A stretch of 64,000 nucleotides of DNA from the NCBI GenBank assembly GCA_016713175.1, contig JADJPQ010000012.1:276325-340324 (forward strand), in the 5' to 3' direction. The position numbers were made by a program, and so were the translations under genes. The DNA is from Planctomycetota bacterium. GTDB taxonomy: Bacteria; Planctomycetota; UBA1135; UBA2386. The notes under the pieces are model-generated. The model was not told the DNA's origin. It saw only the letters and a program-made list of their open reading frames with translations, and searched no databases. Below, one piece after another: positions 1 to 9,001 of this stretch (positions are counted from its first letter, which is position 1; each line of letters starts with the position of its first letter).

Positions 1-2
1 AC

Positions 3-305
3 CACCTGCAGTTCACCCGCGAGGGCACCCTGCCGCACGGGGCCACGCGCGTGCTGGCACAGACGGCGCCGTACGACCACTGCAACTTCACCGTGCTGGA
101 CGATGCGCCGACGGCGCTGATCGAGCGCTTCGTCGCGCTGCTGCTCGGCATGCGCTACGACGATGCCGCGGTGCGGCCGCTGCTCGACCTGGAAGGCCTG
201 AAGGCCTGGCAGCCCGGCCGCACGACCGGCTACGCGCTGCTCGAACGCGCGTGCGAACGCACCGGCTGGCTGCAACCGTTCCTGCGGCGGCTCGGCGCGG
301 CATGA
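3..305 (+). CDS. Phosphonate/phosphite-type ABC transporter binding protein, C-terminal part
   Basis: Only the last 100 residues lie in the window; the reading frame is open from the first bases. The end contains 'PYDHCNFTVL' and 'LDLEGLKAWQPGR', which resemble the C-terminal part of PhnD-type periplasmic substrate-binding proteins. Such proteins bind an oxyanion or phosphonate and pass it to an ABC permease, but no permease gene is visible here. The stop codon overlaps the ATG of the next gene (ATGA), so the two are probably co-translated. The family call rests on the short C-terminal block and is moderate. Confidence 0.6.
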   Translation, partial: HLQFTREGTLPHGATRVLAQTAPYDHCNFTVLDDAPTALIERFVALLLGMRYDDAAVRPLLDLEGLKAWQPGRTTGYALLERACERTGWLQPFLRRLGAA

Positions 306-1492
306 ACCGGACCGCGATCGATCTCGGCGGTCTGGGGCTCGACCAGGGCGCGATCGTACTGCTGCGGCAGGCGCTGGCGGCGATGGCGCCGGGCGATCGA
401 CTCGCGGTCTCGGGCACCGCGCCAGCGCTGCTCGTTCATCTGCGAGCCTTCGCCCGCGCCGAGGGGCATGGCTTCGAGCCGGGCCCCGCCGACTCCTCGG
501 CGACGCTGGTGCGCGGCACTGCCGCCTCTGCCCGCTGGCAGCAGGCCGAACGCGCCGGCAGCGCGAGTGCCGATGGCACCGTCGCCCACGCCCCGCCGCA
601 CTGGGGCCTCGCGGCGCGCGGCGCCGCGGTCGAAGCCGGCAGTCCGGCGTTCCACTTCGACCTCGCCGACCGCGATGCGCTGTGGTGCGACGATGCCGGC
701 GAGCTGTACCGCCGCGCGATGGCCGGGCAGTGGGATCCGGCCCAGGCGATCCCGTGGGACGCGCCGCGCCACCACCCGGCGTTCGTCGAAGCGGCGCTGG
801 TCCAGGTGCTGACCTACCTGATCGAGAACGAAACCGCGGCGCTGATCGTGCCGGCGCGCTTCGCCGCCCGGGTGCATCCGCACTTCCGCGAGGTCATGCA
901 GTTGCTGGCGATCCAGGCCGCCGACGAGGCACGCCACATCGAGGTGTTCACCCGCCGCGCACTGCTCGCCGGCCTGCCGCTCGGCCTGTCGACCTGCGGT
1001 GGTCAGACGTCGCTGCAGACCCTGGTCGACGAACCCGAGTTCGCGCTCGCCAGCTTCCTGCTGTCGGTGCTCGGCGAGGGTTCGTTCCTGCATCTGCTCG
1101 GCTTCCTGCACGTGCACGCGCCCGATCGCTGCACCGCCGAGATCATGCGGCTGGCGGCCCAGGACGAAGCACGGCATGTCGCGTTCGGCATGGCCCACCT
1201 GACCCGCCATGCGGCCCTCGATCCGACGTTGCACGGGCGGCTGCGTGTTGCCGTCGAGCGTCGGCACGCGGCCCTGCAGCACACCGCCGGCCTGAACGCG
1301 GAAGTATTCGATGCACTGGTGTTGCTGGCCGCGAGGGAACTCACCCCCGCGGGGATCGCCCGCGGGCACGCCGCGGTCGCCGAACTGCAGCAGCAGATGG
1401 ACGCCGGCCGGCGCGCGCGCCTGGGCAAGCTGGGCTTCGGTGACGACACTGCCGCGCTGCTGAGTTCGCTGCACACGCGCAACTTCATGTAG
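302..1492 (+). CDS. TusA-like domain fused to ferritin-like diiron domain
   Basis: A 396-residue protein; the ATG at 302 overlaps the upstream stop. Residues 1-60 follow the TusA/SirA pattern ('DLGGLGL...GDRLAVSGTAPALLVHLRAFARAEGHGFE'), but the Cys of the CPxP motif is absent, so sulfur transfer is unlikely. The rest is a helical ferritin-like domain with two similar carboxylate-histidine helices, 'QAADEARHIEVF' and 'AAQDEARHVAFG', and further Glu residues in 'IENETAAL' and 'LGEGSFLHL', as expected for a dimetal site. It is a probable oxidase/oxygenase-like or metal-storage protein of unknown substrate, co-translated with the binding protein. Confidence 0.65.
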   Translation: MNRTAIDLGGLGLDQGAIVLLRQALAAMAPGDRLAVSGTAPALLVHLRAFARAEGHGFEPGPADSSATLVRGTAASARWQQAERAGSASADGTVAHAPPHWGLAARGAAVEAGSPAFHFDLADRDALWCDDAGELYRRAMAGQWDPAQAIPWDAPRHHPAFVEAALVQVLTYLIENETAALIVPARFAARVHPHFREVMQLLAIQAADEARHIEVFTRRALLAGLPLGLSTCGGQTSLQTLVDEPEFALASFLLSVLGEGSFLHLLGFLHVHAPDRCTAEIMRLAAQDEARHVAFGMAHLTRHAALDPTLHGRLRVAVERRHAALQHTAGLNAEVFDALVLLAARELTPAGIARGHAAVAELQQQMDAGRRARLGKLGFGDDTAALLSSLHTRNFM

Positions 1493-1511
1493 CCGGGCCG
1501 GGCTGGGCCGG

Positions 1512-1802
1512 TCAGTACCAGAAGCCGAGGAACGCCCCGAGCCGGCTGACGAACGCACCTGCGGCCAGCGCGCCGAACTGGATCCAGTCACCGCTGCGCG
1601 GCGCCAGCCGCATGCCAGTCGGCACCATGAACAGGGCGGCGGTGCCGAGCAGCAGGCCGCCCCAAAGCCGCTCGTCCTGATCCGTGAACGTCGCCACACC
1701 ATGCACCCAGGCCAACAGCGCCGCACACGCCCCACCACATTTCAGCCCGTCGGCGACGAGTTCCCGCTGGAGATCGCGTCGCGTCGTGGCAGCAGGTCGC
1801 AT
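1512..1802 (-). CDS. Small hydrophobic membrane protein
   Basis: A 96-residue protein starting at ATG 1802 and converging on the ferritin-like gene. It has three or so hydrophobic stretches ('CAALLAWVHGVATF', 'LWGGLLLGTAALFMV', 'FGALAAGAFVSRLGAFLGFWY') separated by short charged turns. It matches no family I recognise. The same frame stays open far upstream on this strand, but that part is antisense to two clear genes and reads as low-complexity Arg/Ala, so only this end is taken as real. It could still be a spurious reading frame. Confidence 0.5.
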   Translation of the reverse strand: MRPAATTRRDLQRELVADGLKCGGACAALLAWVHGVATFTDQDERLWGGLLLGTAALFMVPTGMRLAPRSGDWIQFGALAAGAFVSRLGAFLGFWY

Positions 1803-1883
1803 GGACCAACAGACGGCGACCGCGGCCAGCACTTCCCGCCGCCGCCCGCTACGCTTGTTGGCGTCCCTGCCCGAGAGGTTGCC

Positions 1884-3179
1884 ATGCTCCGCCTCGTCAT
1901 AGCCTTCGTCCTCGGCACCGCGCTGAATGCCCAGGTCCCGCTCGATCACCTGGTCGTCTGCAACCGAACGACGACCGGGGGCACACCCGGCTTGCTGATC
2001 GTCGACCCGAACACCGGCGTCACCACGCCGTTCCGGTTGACCGCGACCGGCAGCGTCGCCGCCACCTACCGTTCGATCGCGTTCGATGCGACTGCGCCGA
2101 ACGTGCTGTACACCACCTCGGTGCTCGCCACGGCCGTGCAGGCGACGCTGTGGCCGTTGACGCTGAACGGCAATCAAGGCGTGCGGTCGACCCTCGCGGT
2201 GAACATCAACGGCGGCCAGCCGTGGCGGCTGCGGTCGGCGGGCCCGCTCGGTCTGGCGATCCTCTCCCGCGGCAACACCGGCAACCGGATGTTCCTGCGC
2301 GACATGGCCACCGGCAATGTCACCGCGCAGCCGACCGCGTCGCTGCTGCCGGCGCAGCCGTCGGACCTGCTCGTCCTCGGCGGCCGGCTGTATGCGAGTT
2401 CGGAGGGCGATGGCAGCCCGACCGCCGTCGGCACCATCGTCGAATGGGATCCGGTCGCCAACACCGACCGACTGGTCGGCAACGGTCATCCGCCGATCAC
2501 CGCACTCGCCAGCCTCGGCGGCGTGCTGCTGGCCGGCGATCGCGTCGGCGATCTGCATCTGATCGATCCGGTCACCGGCATGCGCACGTTGTTTCTGTCG
2601 ACCACGCTCGGTCGCATCGCGTCGATCGCGATCGACCGCGGCGGCCGCGTGTTCCTGGCGACCAACCCCGGGGTCGGCTCGAATGTCTACGACCTGGGCA
2701 ACCTGGTGCAACCGCTGTGGACCACGCCAGCCCTGATCGAAGACCTGAAAGCGAGTCCGGCGAACGTCGCGACGATGCTGACGTTCGGCAGTGGTTGTGT
2801 CGGCAGCAACGGCGCGGCGCCGCAGCTCGGCCACACCGGCATGCCGGCGCTCGGCAGTTCGTTCGCGGTATCGCTGGCCAACGCCCCCATGGTCGGCGGC
2901 GCGCTGCTGGTGCTCGGCAACTCGCGCGCCAATGACGGCGGCAACCCGCTGCCGCGCGACCTCGGCGGCTTCGGCCTGCCGGGCTGCCTGCAATACACGA
3001 ACGCCCTGGCGACGGTGTTCGCCGCCGTCAGCGGTGGTTCCGCGGCGCTGTCGATCACCGTGCCGGCCAATCCGGCGCTGGCCGGCGTGCAGGTGCCGAT
3101 GCAGTGGCTGGTGATCGACCAGACCGCCAATCCGGCCGGCGCGACGACCAGCAGCGGCGGCGAAGCGCATCTGCGCTGA
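1884..3179 (+). CDS. Secreted planctomycete-type protein with propeller-like body
   Basis: 431 residues. The start ATG at 1884 has GAGAGG about seven bases upstream and gives a typical signal peptide (MLRLVIAFVLGTALNAQ). The body contains repeated 'vlggrLYASSEGD', 'LGGVLLAGDRVGDLHLIDP' units, resembling a beta-propeller of the kind found in extracellular binding proteins. The C-terminal 130 residues ('FGSGCVGSNGAAP...PRDLGGFGLPGC') match a domain common at the end of exported planctomycete proteins. Function unknown; location is probably the periplasm or outer surface. Confidence 0.7.
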   Translation: MLRLVIAFVLGTALNAQVPLDHLVVCNRTTTGGTPGLLIVDPNTGVTTPFRLTATGSVAATYRSIAFDATAPNVLYTTSVLATAVQATLWPLTLNGNQGVRSTLAVNINGGQPWRLRSAGPLGLAILSRGNTGNRMFLRDMATGNVTAQPTASLLPAQPSDLLVLGGRLYASSEGDGSPTAVGTIVEWDPVANTDRLVGNGHPPITALASLGGVLLAGDRVGDLHLIDPVTGMRTLFLSTTLGRIASIAIDRGGRVFLATNPGVGSNVYDLGNLVQPLWTTPALIEDLKASPANVATMLTFGSGCVGSNGAAPQLGHTGMPALGSSFAVSLANAPMVGGALLVLGNSRANDGGNPLPRDLGGFGLPGCLQYTNALATVFAAVSGGSAALSITVPANPALAGVQVPMQWLVIDQTANPAGATTSSGGEAHLR

Positions 3180-3209
3180 ACGACCTGGGCGGCGCACCGA
3201 AGCCACGGC

Positions 3210-4160
3210 ATGATGCAGGTTGCGATGACCACTGTTCCCCGGGCCTGGCAACTGCTGAGCGCGTTGACGCTGACCGCGTTCGCCGCCGGCCAGCAGCAGG
3301 ATCAGGCCCGACTGCGCGAACTGCGCGACCAGAAGCGCGCCGAGCCGGTGTTCGCCAAGGCGCCGTGGCTGTTCGACGTCGACCAGGCCATGGCCAAGGC
3401 CAGGGCCGACCGCAAGCTGGTGTTCGTCTACTTCGCGGTCAGCTATGTGCCGTGCCCGCCGTGCGAAGAACTCGAGAACGGCGCGCTCGCCGACCCCGCC
3501 TTCGTCCGCTTTGCCGACGACGTCGTGCTGCTGCTGCACGTGACTTCGCGCGTCGACGGCGAGCCACATGGCAATCTGCTGCGCGACAAGGGGTTCGCCG
3601 CGTTTCCGACCCTGTGCCTGCTGAGTCCCGAGGGCGACGTGCTGGCGACGATCCTCGAGGCCGAGCAGCGGACGGTGCCAGCGTTCAACGCGCTGCATGC
3701 GCGCGCCAGGACGGTGTTCGACCTGCGCGGCAAGGCCAAAGGTGGTGACCGGGCCGCGGCGAAGGACTTGTTCCTCGCCGAACTCGATCTCGATCTGTTG
3801 ACCATCGGCCAGGTGCAGGAACGCGCCGCTGCGGTGTCGCTGAACGAGCCGGAGAAGGTCCACGTCGCCGCGCGACTGACCGATCTCGAGGTGCGCGAGC
3901 TGCTGGCGCGATCGCGCGATCTGGGCACCGCCAAGGTCGAAGCGCTGATCGCGGAGATGGCGCGGGCCGGTCGTCGGCCGACGGCGGCGACAGCCGAGAG
4001 CTTCTGGTGGACGACCCTGACGTACGCCGCCAACAAGCGCGATGCCGCGCTGGCGCAGAGCGCCTACGACGAACTGTCGCGGCGATTCGGCCGCGACAAG
4101 CGCTACGAGAAGATGCTGCCGCGCTGGCGCAAACTGCTGGAGCAGGCGAAGGCGAAATAG
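3210..4160 (+). CDS. Exported thioredoxin-fold protein
   Basis: About 316 residues; ATG at 3225 (MTTVPRAW) is an equally good start. The N-terminus is a signal peptide ending near AFAAGQQQ. Residues 50-170 look like a thioredoxin fold: 'DRKLVFVYFAVSYVPCPPCEELE' with a CPPC redox pair, followed by 'FPTLCLLSPEGDVLA' with the cis-Pro after Phe. The C-terminal half is helical with no recognised domain. It probably acts as a thiol-disulfide or DUF255-like protein in the periplasm. It lies in a run of exported proteins on the same strand. Confidence 0.7.
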   Translation: MMQVAMTTVPRAWQLLSALTLTAFAAGQQQDQARLRELRDQKRAEPVFAKAPWLFDVDQAMAKARADRKLVFVYFAVSYVPCPPCEELENGALADPAFVRFADDVVLLLHVTSRVDGEPHGNLLRDKGFAAFPTLCLLSPEGDVLATILEAEQRTVPAFNALHARARTVFDLRGKAKGGDRAAAKDLFLAELDLDLLTIGQVQERAAAVSLNEPEKVHVAARLTDLEVRELLARSRDLGTAKVEALIAEMARAGRRPTAATAESFWWTTLTYAANKRDAALAQSAYDELSRRFGRDKRYEKMLPRWRKLLEQAKAK

Positions 4161-4270
4161 CGCTGCCACCGGGAGCCCAACGGCAGGGCCGGGCAGCTCC
4201 CGACCGACATCGCCAGATCGAGCGCCAGCTGCGGTTACGGCGCAATGGCCGCCGGACTATCCGCCAGGCC

Positions 4271-7200
4271 ATGCCCCCGTATCGCCTCGTTGCCGTGGCC
4301 CTGCTCGTGGCCGCCTGCCACCGGTCCAGCGCAACTCCCGCTCCGCCCCTGGTGGCCGAGCCATGGCGCTTTGTCGGCATCAGCGTCATCGGCACCGTGA
4401 CGCTCGACCAGCCGATCGACCTGTTGGCCACCGCGCCGATCGACCCCGCCAGCATCGCCTCGACAACCGTCGCGGTGCTCGCCACCGGCGGCCCCGGCGC
4501 CGGCTCGCTGCCGGCCGGAACGTTCGCGGTCGTCGGCATCGATGCCGATCGCCAGGACCAGGTGCTGCGGTTCCTGCCGCAACTGCCGACCGGCACCGAT
4601 CCGCTGGCCACCGGCCTACGCCCGGAGACCCAGTACACCATCCATCTGCCGGCGCGCGGCCTCCGCGCGCGCGATGGCCGCGCGCTGGCCGAGGACCAGC
4701 GCTTCACGTTCACGACGGTGGCCGGGTCCACGCCGGGTGAACTGTTCTCGCGCGGTCGTCCCGGCGGACCGCAGGTGACGACGCTTGGCGCCACACCGCT
4801 CGACGACGACCAGCGCTGGCAACTCGGCCGTCACGCGCAAGGCCCGACCGAACTGCGGGTCTCGTTCAATCAACCGCTCGATCCGACCGCCGACAACCTG
4901 CCGCGCACGTCGACTGCCGCCGCGCCTTCGTCGATCTGGCTCAGCTACGTCGATCCCGAACGCGGCCTGACGACGATCCCGACCGATCTCGAACTCGAAC
5001 GCAATCATCAGGACGGCGCCACGGTGCTGCTGACGCCGCATGGTGTGCTGCCCAACGCGGCGGTCATCGCGGTGCGCGTCCGCGGCGGCCTGCGCGACCT
5101 CGCCGGCGAGGTCCTGGGCGGCAGCGATCCGACGATCGCCACGCTGCGCACCGAACCGGCGTGGCCGCCGCAGTTCAGTGCCTTGGTCGAGCGCTTCGTC
5201 GACGACCGTGTGCTGGACCGCGACGCCGACTTCCGTGAGCCCGAAGCGACGCTGGCCAACGGCAGGCTGACGGCGGCGCCGGTGTTCCCGGGCTCGCCGG
5301 CGCTCGGCGACTGGCGCGCCGAGTTCGCGGAGACCGTGATCGACACGAATCGCCAGGAACTGACGTTGACCAACGGCAACCGCGTGCCGTTCCTTGGCGG
5401 CGTGATCCGCGTTCGCCATCTGCAGGTGCCCGCCGGCATGGTGGTGCGCGGCAGGGGGCCCAATCCGCTGGTCTTCGTGGTCGACGGCAATGCCGACATC
5501 GAAGGCACGATCACCGTCGGCGGTGATTCCGCGCCGTTCCCGGTCCTGACCCGCCAATACCGCGGCCCCGGCGATATCACTCCACCACGAGCCGGCCTTG
5601 GCGGCGGCGCTGTTCTCGGCACGAGCTTCGGTGGCGGCGGTCAATGCGGCGGCGGCGACGGCGGTCGCAGCGGCGCCTGGCTTGGACAACGGGCAATCAG
5701 CGGCGAGGCCGGTGCCGCTGCCGGCGGCAGGGCCGGCGACGGCGGGCAACCGGGGCGACTCGGGTGCGAGGCCGGGTGCGGTCGCGGTTCGGGCGGCGGC
5801 GGTGGCGCGTTCGCCACGCAGGGCGATCCGGACGTGCCCGAACTGGACCCGACCCGGTTCCCACAACGGCTCGGCACCGGTGGTCAGGGTTGCGCCGGCG
5901 CTCCGGGCTCCACCACCCGCAATCTGCCCGGCGGCAATCCCGGCATGCCGGTGTTCGTCGATGCGCTGACCAGCAACGACCATTGGGGTGCGTTGTGGAA
6001 CCCGATCCAGGGCCGCCGAGTCCATGGCGAACTGCGGGCTCCGCGGGGCGGCGCGGGTGGTGGCGGCGGCGGCAACCTCAGCAACGCCTCGGGCTGCGAT
6101 CCGAACACACCGTTCTGGTTCAACGACAGCAACGGCGGCGGCGGTGGCGGTGGCGGCGGCGTGCTGCTGCTGCAGGTCCGCGGTCGCGTCACCATCCATC
6201 CAGGCGGCCGGCTGATCGCCGACGGCGGTCATGGTCACGGCGGCGACCAGAACGGCTCGGCCAACGAGGGCGGCGGCGGCGGTGGCGGCTCCGGCGGCAT
6301 GGTGGTCGTGATGGCCGGCGAACGGATCGTGCTGCACACGCACGGCGAGACCTTCGTCAACCGCGACTATGACTTCGCGATCTCGGCCGACGGCGGCGTC
6401 TGCCGGACCGGGACGTTCGGATCCCCCGTCGTCGCAGGCAAGTATCCGGGCAACGGCGAAGAGATGCTGTCCGGCCTGCTCTACAACGCCGCGCCGCTCG
6501 GGGGCTTTGGCGGACTCGGCGTCATCCAGCTGATGGCGCCACCCGGCACCGGCAATGCCGACGGCACCAACACCGTCCTCGACGATCGGATCGACGTGAT
6601 CCGCGCCGGCGAAGCGTTGACCGGCGCCGACAAGCAGCGCTTCCTGGGCTGGCGCGGCCTGCCGCGCACCGACGGTGTGCGCGTCGACGACTTCGGCCAA
6701 CCGGTCGGTCTCGGACACGGCGTCGGCGATCTGCGACCGGCGCCGATCCTGATGCCGGTGCCCTGGGGCCCGGTGTCGCGCGCCCGTTCGCGCTGGCTGC
6801 CGATTGGCGCGGCGACGCGCCGACCGCTGAGCCAGCCCGACGGCCAGCCGCGCGGCGTGGTGACCGACGCGAACACCCCCGTCGGCCCGGACTTCACGCT
6901 GCCGACCACGCCCGACGGCTGGCTGCGCTTCGACAATCGCGGCGGTTCGCTCGTGCTCGCGGACGAACGGCTGCTCGGCAGCGCTGCGGAAGTCCGCGCG
7001 AGCCAGGCCAACGCCACGCGCGCCGGCCGCGCCGTCTACGAACTCGAACTGCAACAACCGGTGCTAGGCAGCCAGCCCGATCGCTATTCCGGCTACGTCG
7101 CCGAACTGCTGGACGCCGGCAACCAGACCCTGGGACGCTTCCGGATCCAGGGTCACGACGCCGACACGGTCTGGCTCGAACCCGACGGCGCCCTGCCCGC

Positions 7201-7576
7201 ATCGATCGCCGCGCTGCAGTTGCGCGCAGGCCTGATCGACCTGCAGCCGGCGCCGATCCCTGGCTACTTCGATCACGCCGGCCAGCTGACGCCGCGCAGC
7301 AACGCGCGCATCGGTTTCGCATTCCACCGCGATCCGACGCTGGCCGCCCCCACCGGGCAGGATTCACGCCGCTTCCCGCCGACCGTCGGCGAGTACCTCC
7401 ACGACCTCGGCGATCCGACCACCGCCGCCGCGTTGCGCGCGTTCGGGGCCACGCATGTCAGCTGGGACGTCACGTTCGATCAGACGTTCCGGCGCGTGCC
7501 GGCCGATCAGCCACCGCCGCCCAACGATCTGACGCAGATGCACCTGCGCGCGATCTGGCTGCCATTCCGCTTCTGA
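4271..7576 (+). CDS. Large Gly-rich lipoprotein with Ig-like domain
   Basis: 1101 residues from ATG 4271. The first residues form a lipoprotein signal with lipobox LLVAAC, so it is probably lipid-anchored. An N-terminal bacterial Ig-like domain follows ('LDQPIDLLATAPIDPASI...'), of the SbsA/Big_5 type seen in surface proteins. Roughly residues 430-700 contain several Gly-rich blocks of Gly-Gly-Gly/Ala separated by parallel-beta-like 'VFVVDGNADIEGTITVGG' and 'GGRLIADGGHGH' strands. The C-terminus has no family I recognise. It is likely a surface or outer-membrane structural protein; the longer open frame upstream of 4271 overlaps the thioredoxin gene and is not used. Confidence 0.75.
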   Translation: MPPYRLVAVALLVAACHRSSATPAPPLVAEPWRFVGISVIGTVTLDQPIDLLATAPIDPASIASTTVAVLATGGPGAGSLPAGTFAVVGIDADRQDQVLRFLPQLPTGTDPLATGLRPETQYTIHLPARGLRARDGRALAEDQRFTFTTVAGSTPGELFSRGRPGGPQVTTLGATPLDDDQRWQLGRHAQGPTELRVSFNQPLDPTADNLPRTSTAAAPSSIWLSYVDPERGLTTIPTDLELERNHQDGATVLLTPHGVLPNAAVIAVRVRGGLRDLAGEVLGGSDPTIATLRTEPAWPPQFSALVERFVDDRVLDRDADFREPEATLANGRLTAAPVFPGSPALGDWRAEFAETVIDTNRQELTLTNGNRVPFLGGVIRVRHLQVPAGMVVRGRGPNPLVFVVDGNADIEGTITVGGDSAPFPVLTRQYRGPGDITPPRAGLGGGAVLGTSFGGGGQCGGGDGGRSGAWLGQRAISGEAGAAAGGRAGDGGQPGRLGCEAGCGRGSGGGGGAFATQGDPDVPELDPTRFPQRLGTGGQGCAGAPGSTTRNLPGGNPGMPVFVDALTSNDHWGALWNPIQGRRVHGELRAPRGGAGGGGGGNLSNASGCDPNTPFWFNDSNGGGGGGGGGVLLLQVRGRVTIHPGGRLIADGGHGHGGDQNGSANEGGGGGGGSGGMVVVMAGERIVLHTHGETFVNRDYDFAISADGGVCRTGTFGSPVVAGKYPGNGEEMLSGLLYNAAPLGGFGGLGVIQLMAPPGTGNADGTNTVLDDRIDVIRAGEALTGADKQRFLGWRGLPRTDGVRVDDFGQPVGLGHGVGDLRPAPILMPVPWGPVSRARSRWLPIGAATRRPLSQPDGQPRGVVTDANTPVGPDFTLPTTPDGWLRFDNRGGSLVLADERLLGSAAEVRASQANATRAGRAVYELELQQPVLGSQPDRYSGYVAELLDAGNQTLGRFRIQGHDADTVWLEPDGALPASIAALQLRAGLIDLQPAPIPGYFDHAGQLTPRSNARIGFAFHRDPTLAAPTGQDSRRFPPTVGEYLHDLGDPTTAAALRAFGATHVSWDVTFDQTFRRVPADQPPPPNDLTQMHLRAIWLPFRF

Positions 7577-7597
7577 CCTGCAACGGTCCGCGGCGCT

Positions 7598-8983
7598 TCA
7601 ATCCGGCAGCAGCTCGAGCGCGAACTGGATCGGCACGCCGTAGTTGGCCGCCGAGAAGTCCGGCAGGATCGCGTAGTTGACACCGATGACCGTGCCATCC
7701 GCCGCGAACACCGGCCCGCCGCTGCCGCCGTGCGTGGTCTCGGCGTCGTAGACCAGCACGGTCGGGTTGCTGTTGCCGAGCAGCCCTTGCGTCACCATCG
7801 GCGCGACCATCGACTGTCCCGCCAACCGTTCGATGACGGTCGTCATCGGCGCATCCTCGGCGCGCAACTGGTCGGCCAGCGCCGAATCCGCCTTGGCCAG
7901 CAGGCCGACGAGGCCAGCCGGATAGCCGACGACGATGGCCCGCCGTTCCGGATCATCGAGCGGTCCGCGGTGCAGCGGCAGCACCGGCACATCGGGCAGC
8001 AATGGCGGCGGGATCAGGAACACCGCGACATCGAGCTTGTCGCTGCGGCGGCGGATCGTCGCCGGATCGACTTCGATCGGTTGCAAACCGGGGAACGTCG
8101 CGGTGATCCTGAAGAACGACACCTTGGCGCCGATGTCGAGCAGCGGCTGCAGCGGCTTCATCTCCTCCCACGGCGTCACCACGTGCCGGTTGGTGACCAC
8201 CCAGCCGGCCGCCGACGCCAGGAACCCGGTGCCGGTGTACTCCGGGCGCAGCGGGGTGCCGTCGCGGTCCTCGAGTTCGGTGCCGTCCGGCATCTGCACC
8301 TTCAGCATGCCGTGGATCAAGCAGACGCCGCGGATCCAGTGATCCTGGATCCGGCGCACCGTTTCGCTGCCACGGCGCAGCAGCGCGATCTCGGCCCGGT
8401 GCTTCTCGTGTTCTTGCCGCAGCGCTTCGATCTCGGCCCGCGCCACGGCCGCCGCCGTCGTCGCCTGCTCGAGACTCGGCCGGCCACCGAGCCACCCCGC
8501 CAACCAGCCGATCGGCAGTGCCAACGCCAGCACCAGGATCGGGAAGCCGATCTTCAGCGTCGGCGTGGCCTGGGTCAGCAGATCGCGCGTCAGCGCCTTG
8601 GTGCCAGCGACCGCACCGCTCTCCTTGGCAACCTCGCGCGCGTCCTGCAGCATCCGGCGAACGACCTTGCACGACGCGCCGGGCGGCCACCAGATCCGGA
8701 AGCGGATCCGCGGCCCGTTCTCGCCGATCTCGACCAGGTCGTCTTCCTGCAGGATCACTTCGTCGACCTCGTCGCCGTTGACGAACACCGCCCCGTCGCG
8801 CCGCCGCAGGTGGAACTGGCATTCGCCCTCCACCCACTCGATCTCGGCGTGCTTCTGCAGCACTTGCGCATGCGACAACGACACGTCGCAGGCCGGATCG
8901 CTGCCGATCGTCAGACGAGGATCGGAGTGAGTGACCGTCCGGCCGCGCAGCGGCCCGGAAAGGTGCAGCAATTGCGCCCGCAT
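7598..8983 (-). CDS. FHA domain-transmembrane-trypsin-like serine protease
   Basis: 461 residues, start ATG at 8983. Residues 1-95 are an FHA phosphothreonine-binding domain ('LTIGSDPACDVSLSHAQVLQKHAEIEW'). A hydrophobic segment near residues 145-165 ('LKIGFPILVLALALPIGWLAGWLGG') is the single membrane span, followed by a short coiled coil ('ARAEIEALRQEHEKHRAEIALLRR'). The C-terminal half is a trypsin-like protease with the triad in 'TNRHVVTPW' (His), 'DKLDVAVF' (Asp) and 'GGSGGPVF' (Ser). The topology suggests a cytoplasmic phosphopeptide sensor joined to an external protease. Its start lies only 18 bases from the divergent cutC start. Confidence 0.85.
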   Translation of the reverse strand: MRAQLLHLSGPLRGRTVTHSDPRLTIGSDPACDVSLSHAQVLQKHAEIEWVEGECQFHLRRRDGAVFVNGDEVDEVILQEDDLVEIGENGPRIRFRIWWPPGASCKVVRRMLQDAREVAKESGAVAGTKALTRDLLTQATPTLKIGFPILVLALALPIGWLAGWLGGRPSLEQATTAAAVARAEIEALRQEHEKHRAEIALLRRGSETVRRIQDHWIRGVCLIHGMLKVQMPDGTELEDRDGTPLRPEYTGTGFLASAAGWVVTNRHVVTPWEEMKPLQPLLDIGAKVSFFRITATFPGLQPIEVDPATIRRRSDKLDVAVFLIPPPLLPDVPVLPLHRGPLDDPERRAIVVGYPAGLVGLLAKADSALADQLRAEDAPMTTVIERLAGQSMVAPMVTQGLLGNSNPTVLVYDAETTHGGSGGPVFAADGTVIGVNYAILPDFSAANYGVPIQFALELLPD

Positions 8984-9001
8984 CCGCGCACCATAGGCAT
9001 C

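Noticed and set aside
1803..4169. Very long minus-strand open frame continuing from the small membrane gene
   Set aside because: Antisense to two clear exported proteins; Arg/Gln/Ala-rich composition typical of shadow frames in GC-rich DNA.
5640..6300. GGC/GGT triplet runs as a microsatellite or CRISPR-like array
   Set aside because: They encode Gly runs inside an intact gene, with irregular spacing and no spacer-repeat order.
4616..7057. 813-codon minus-strand open frame
   Set aside because: Complement of the Gly-rich lipoprotein; Gly codon runs remove stops on the other strand.
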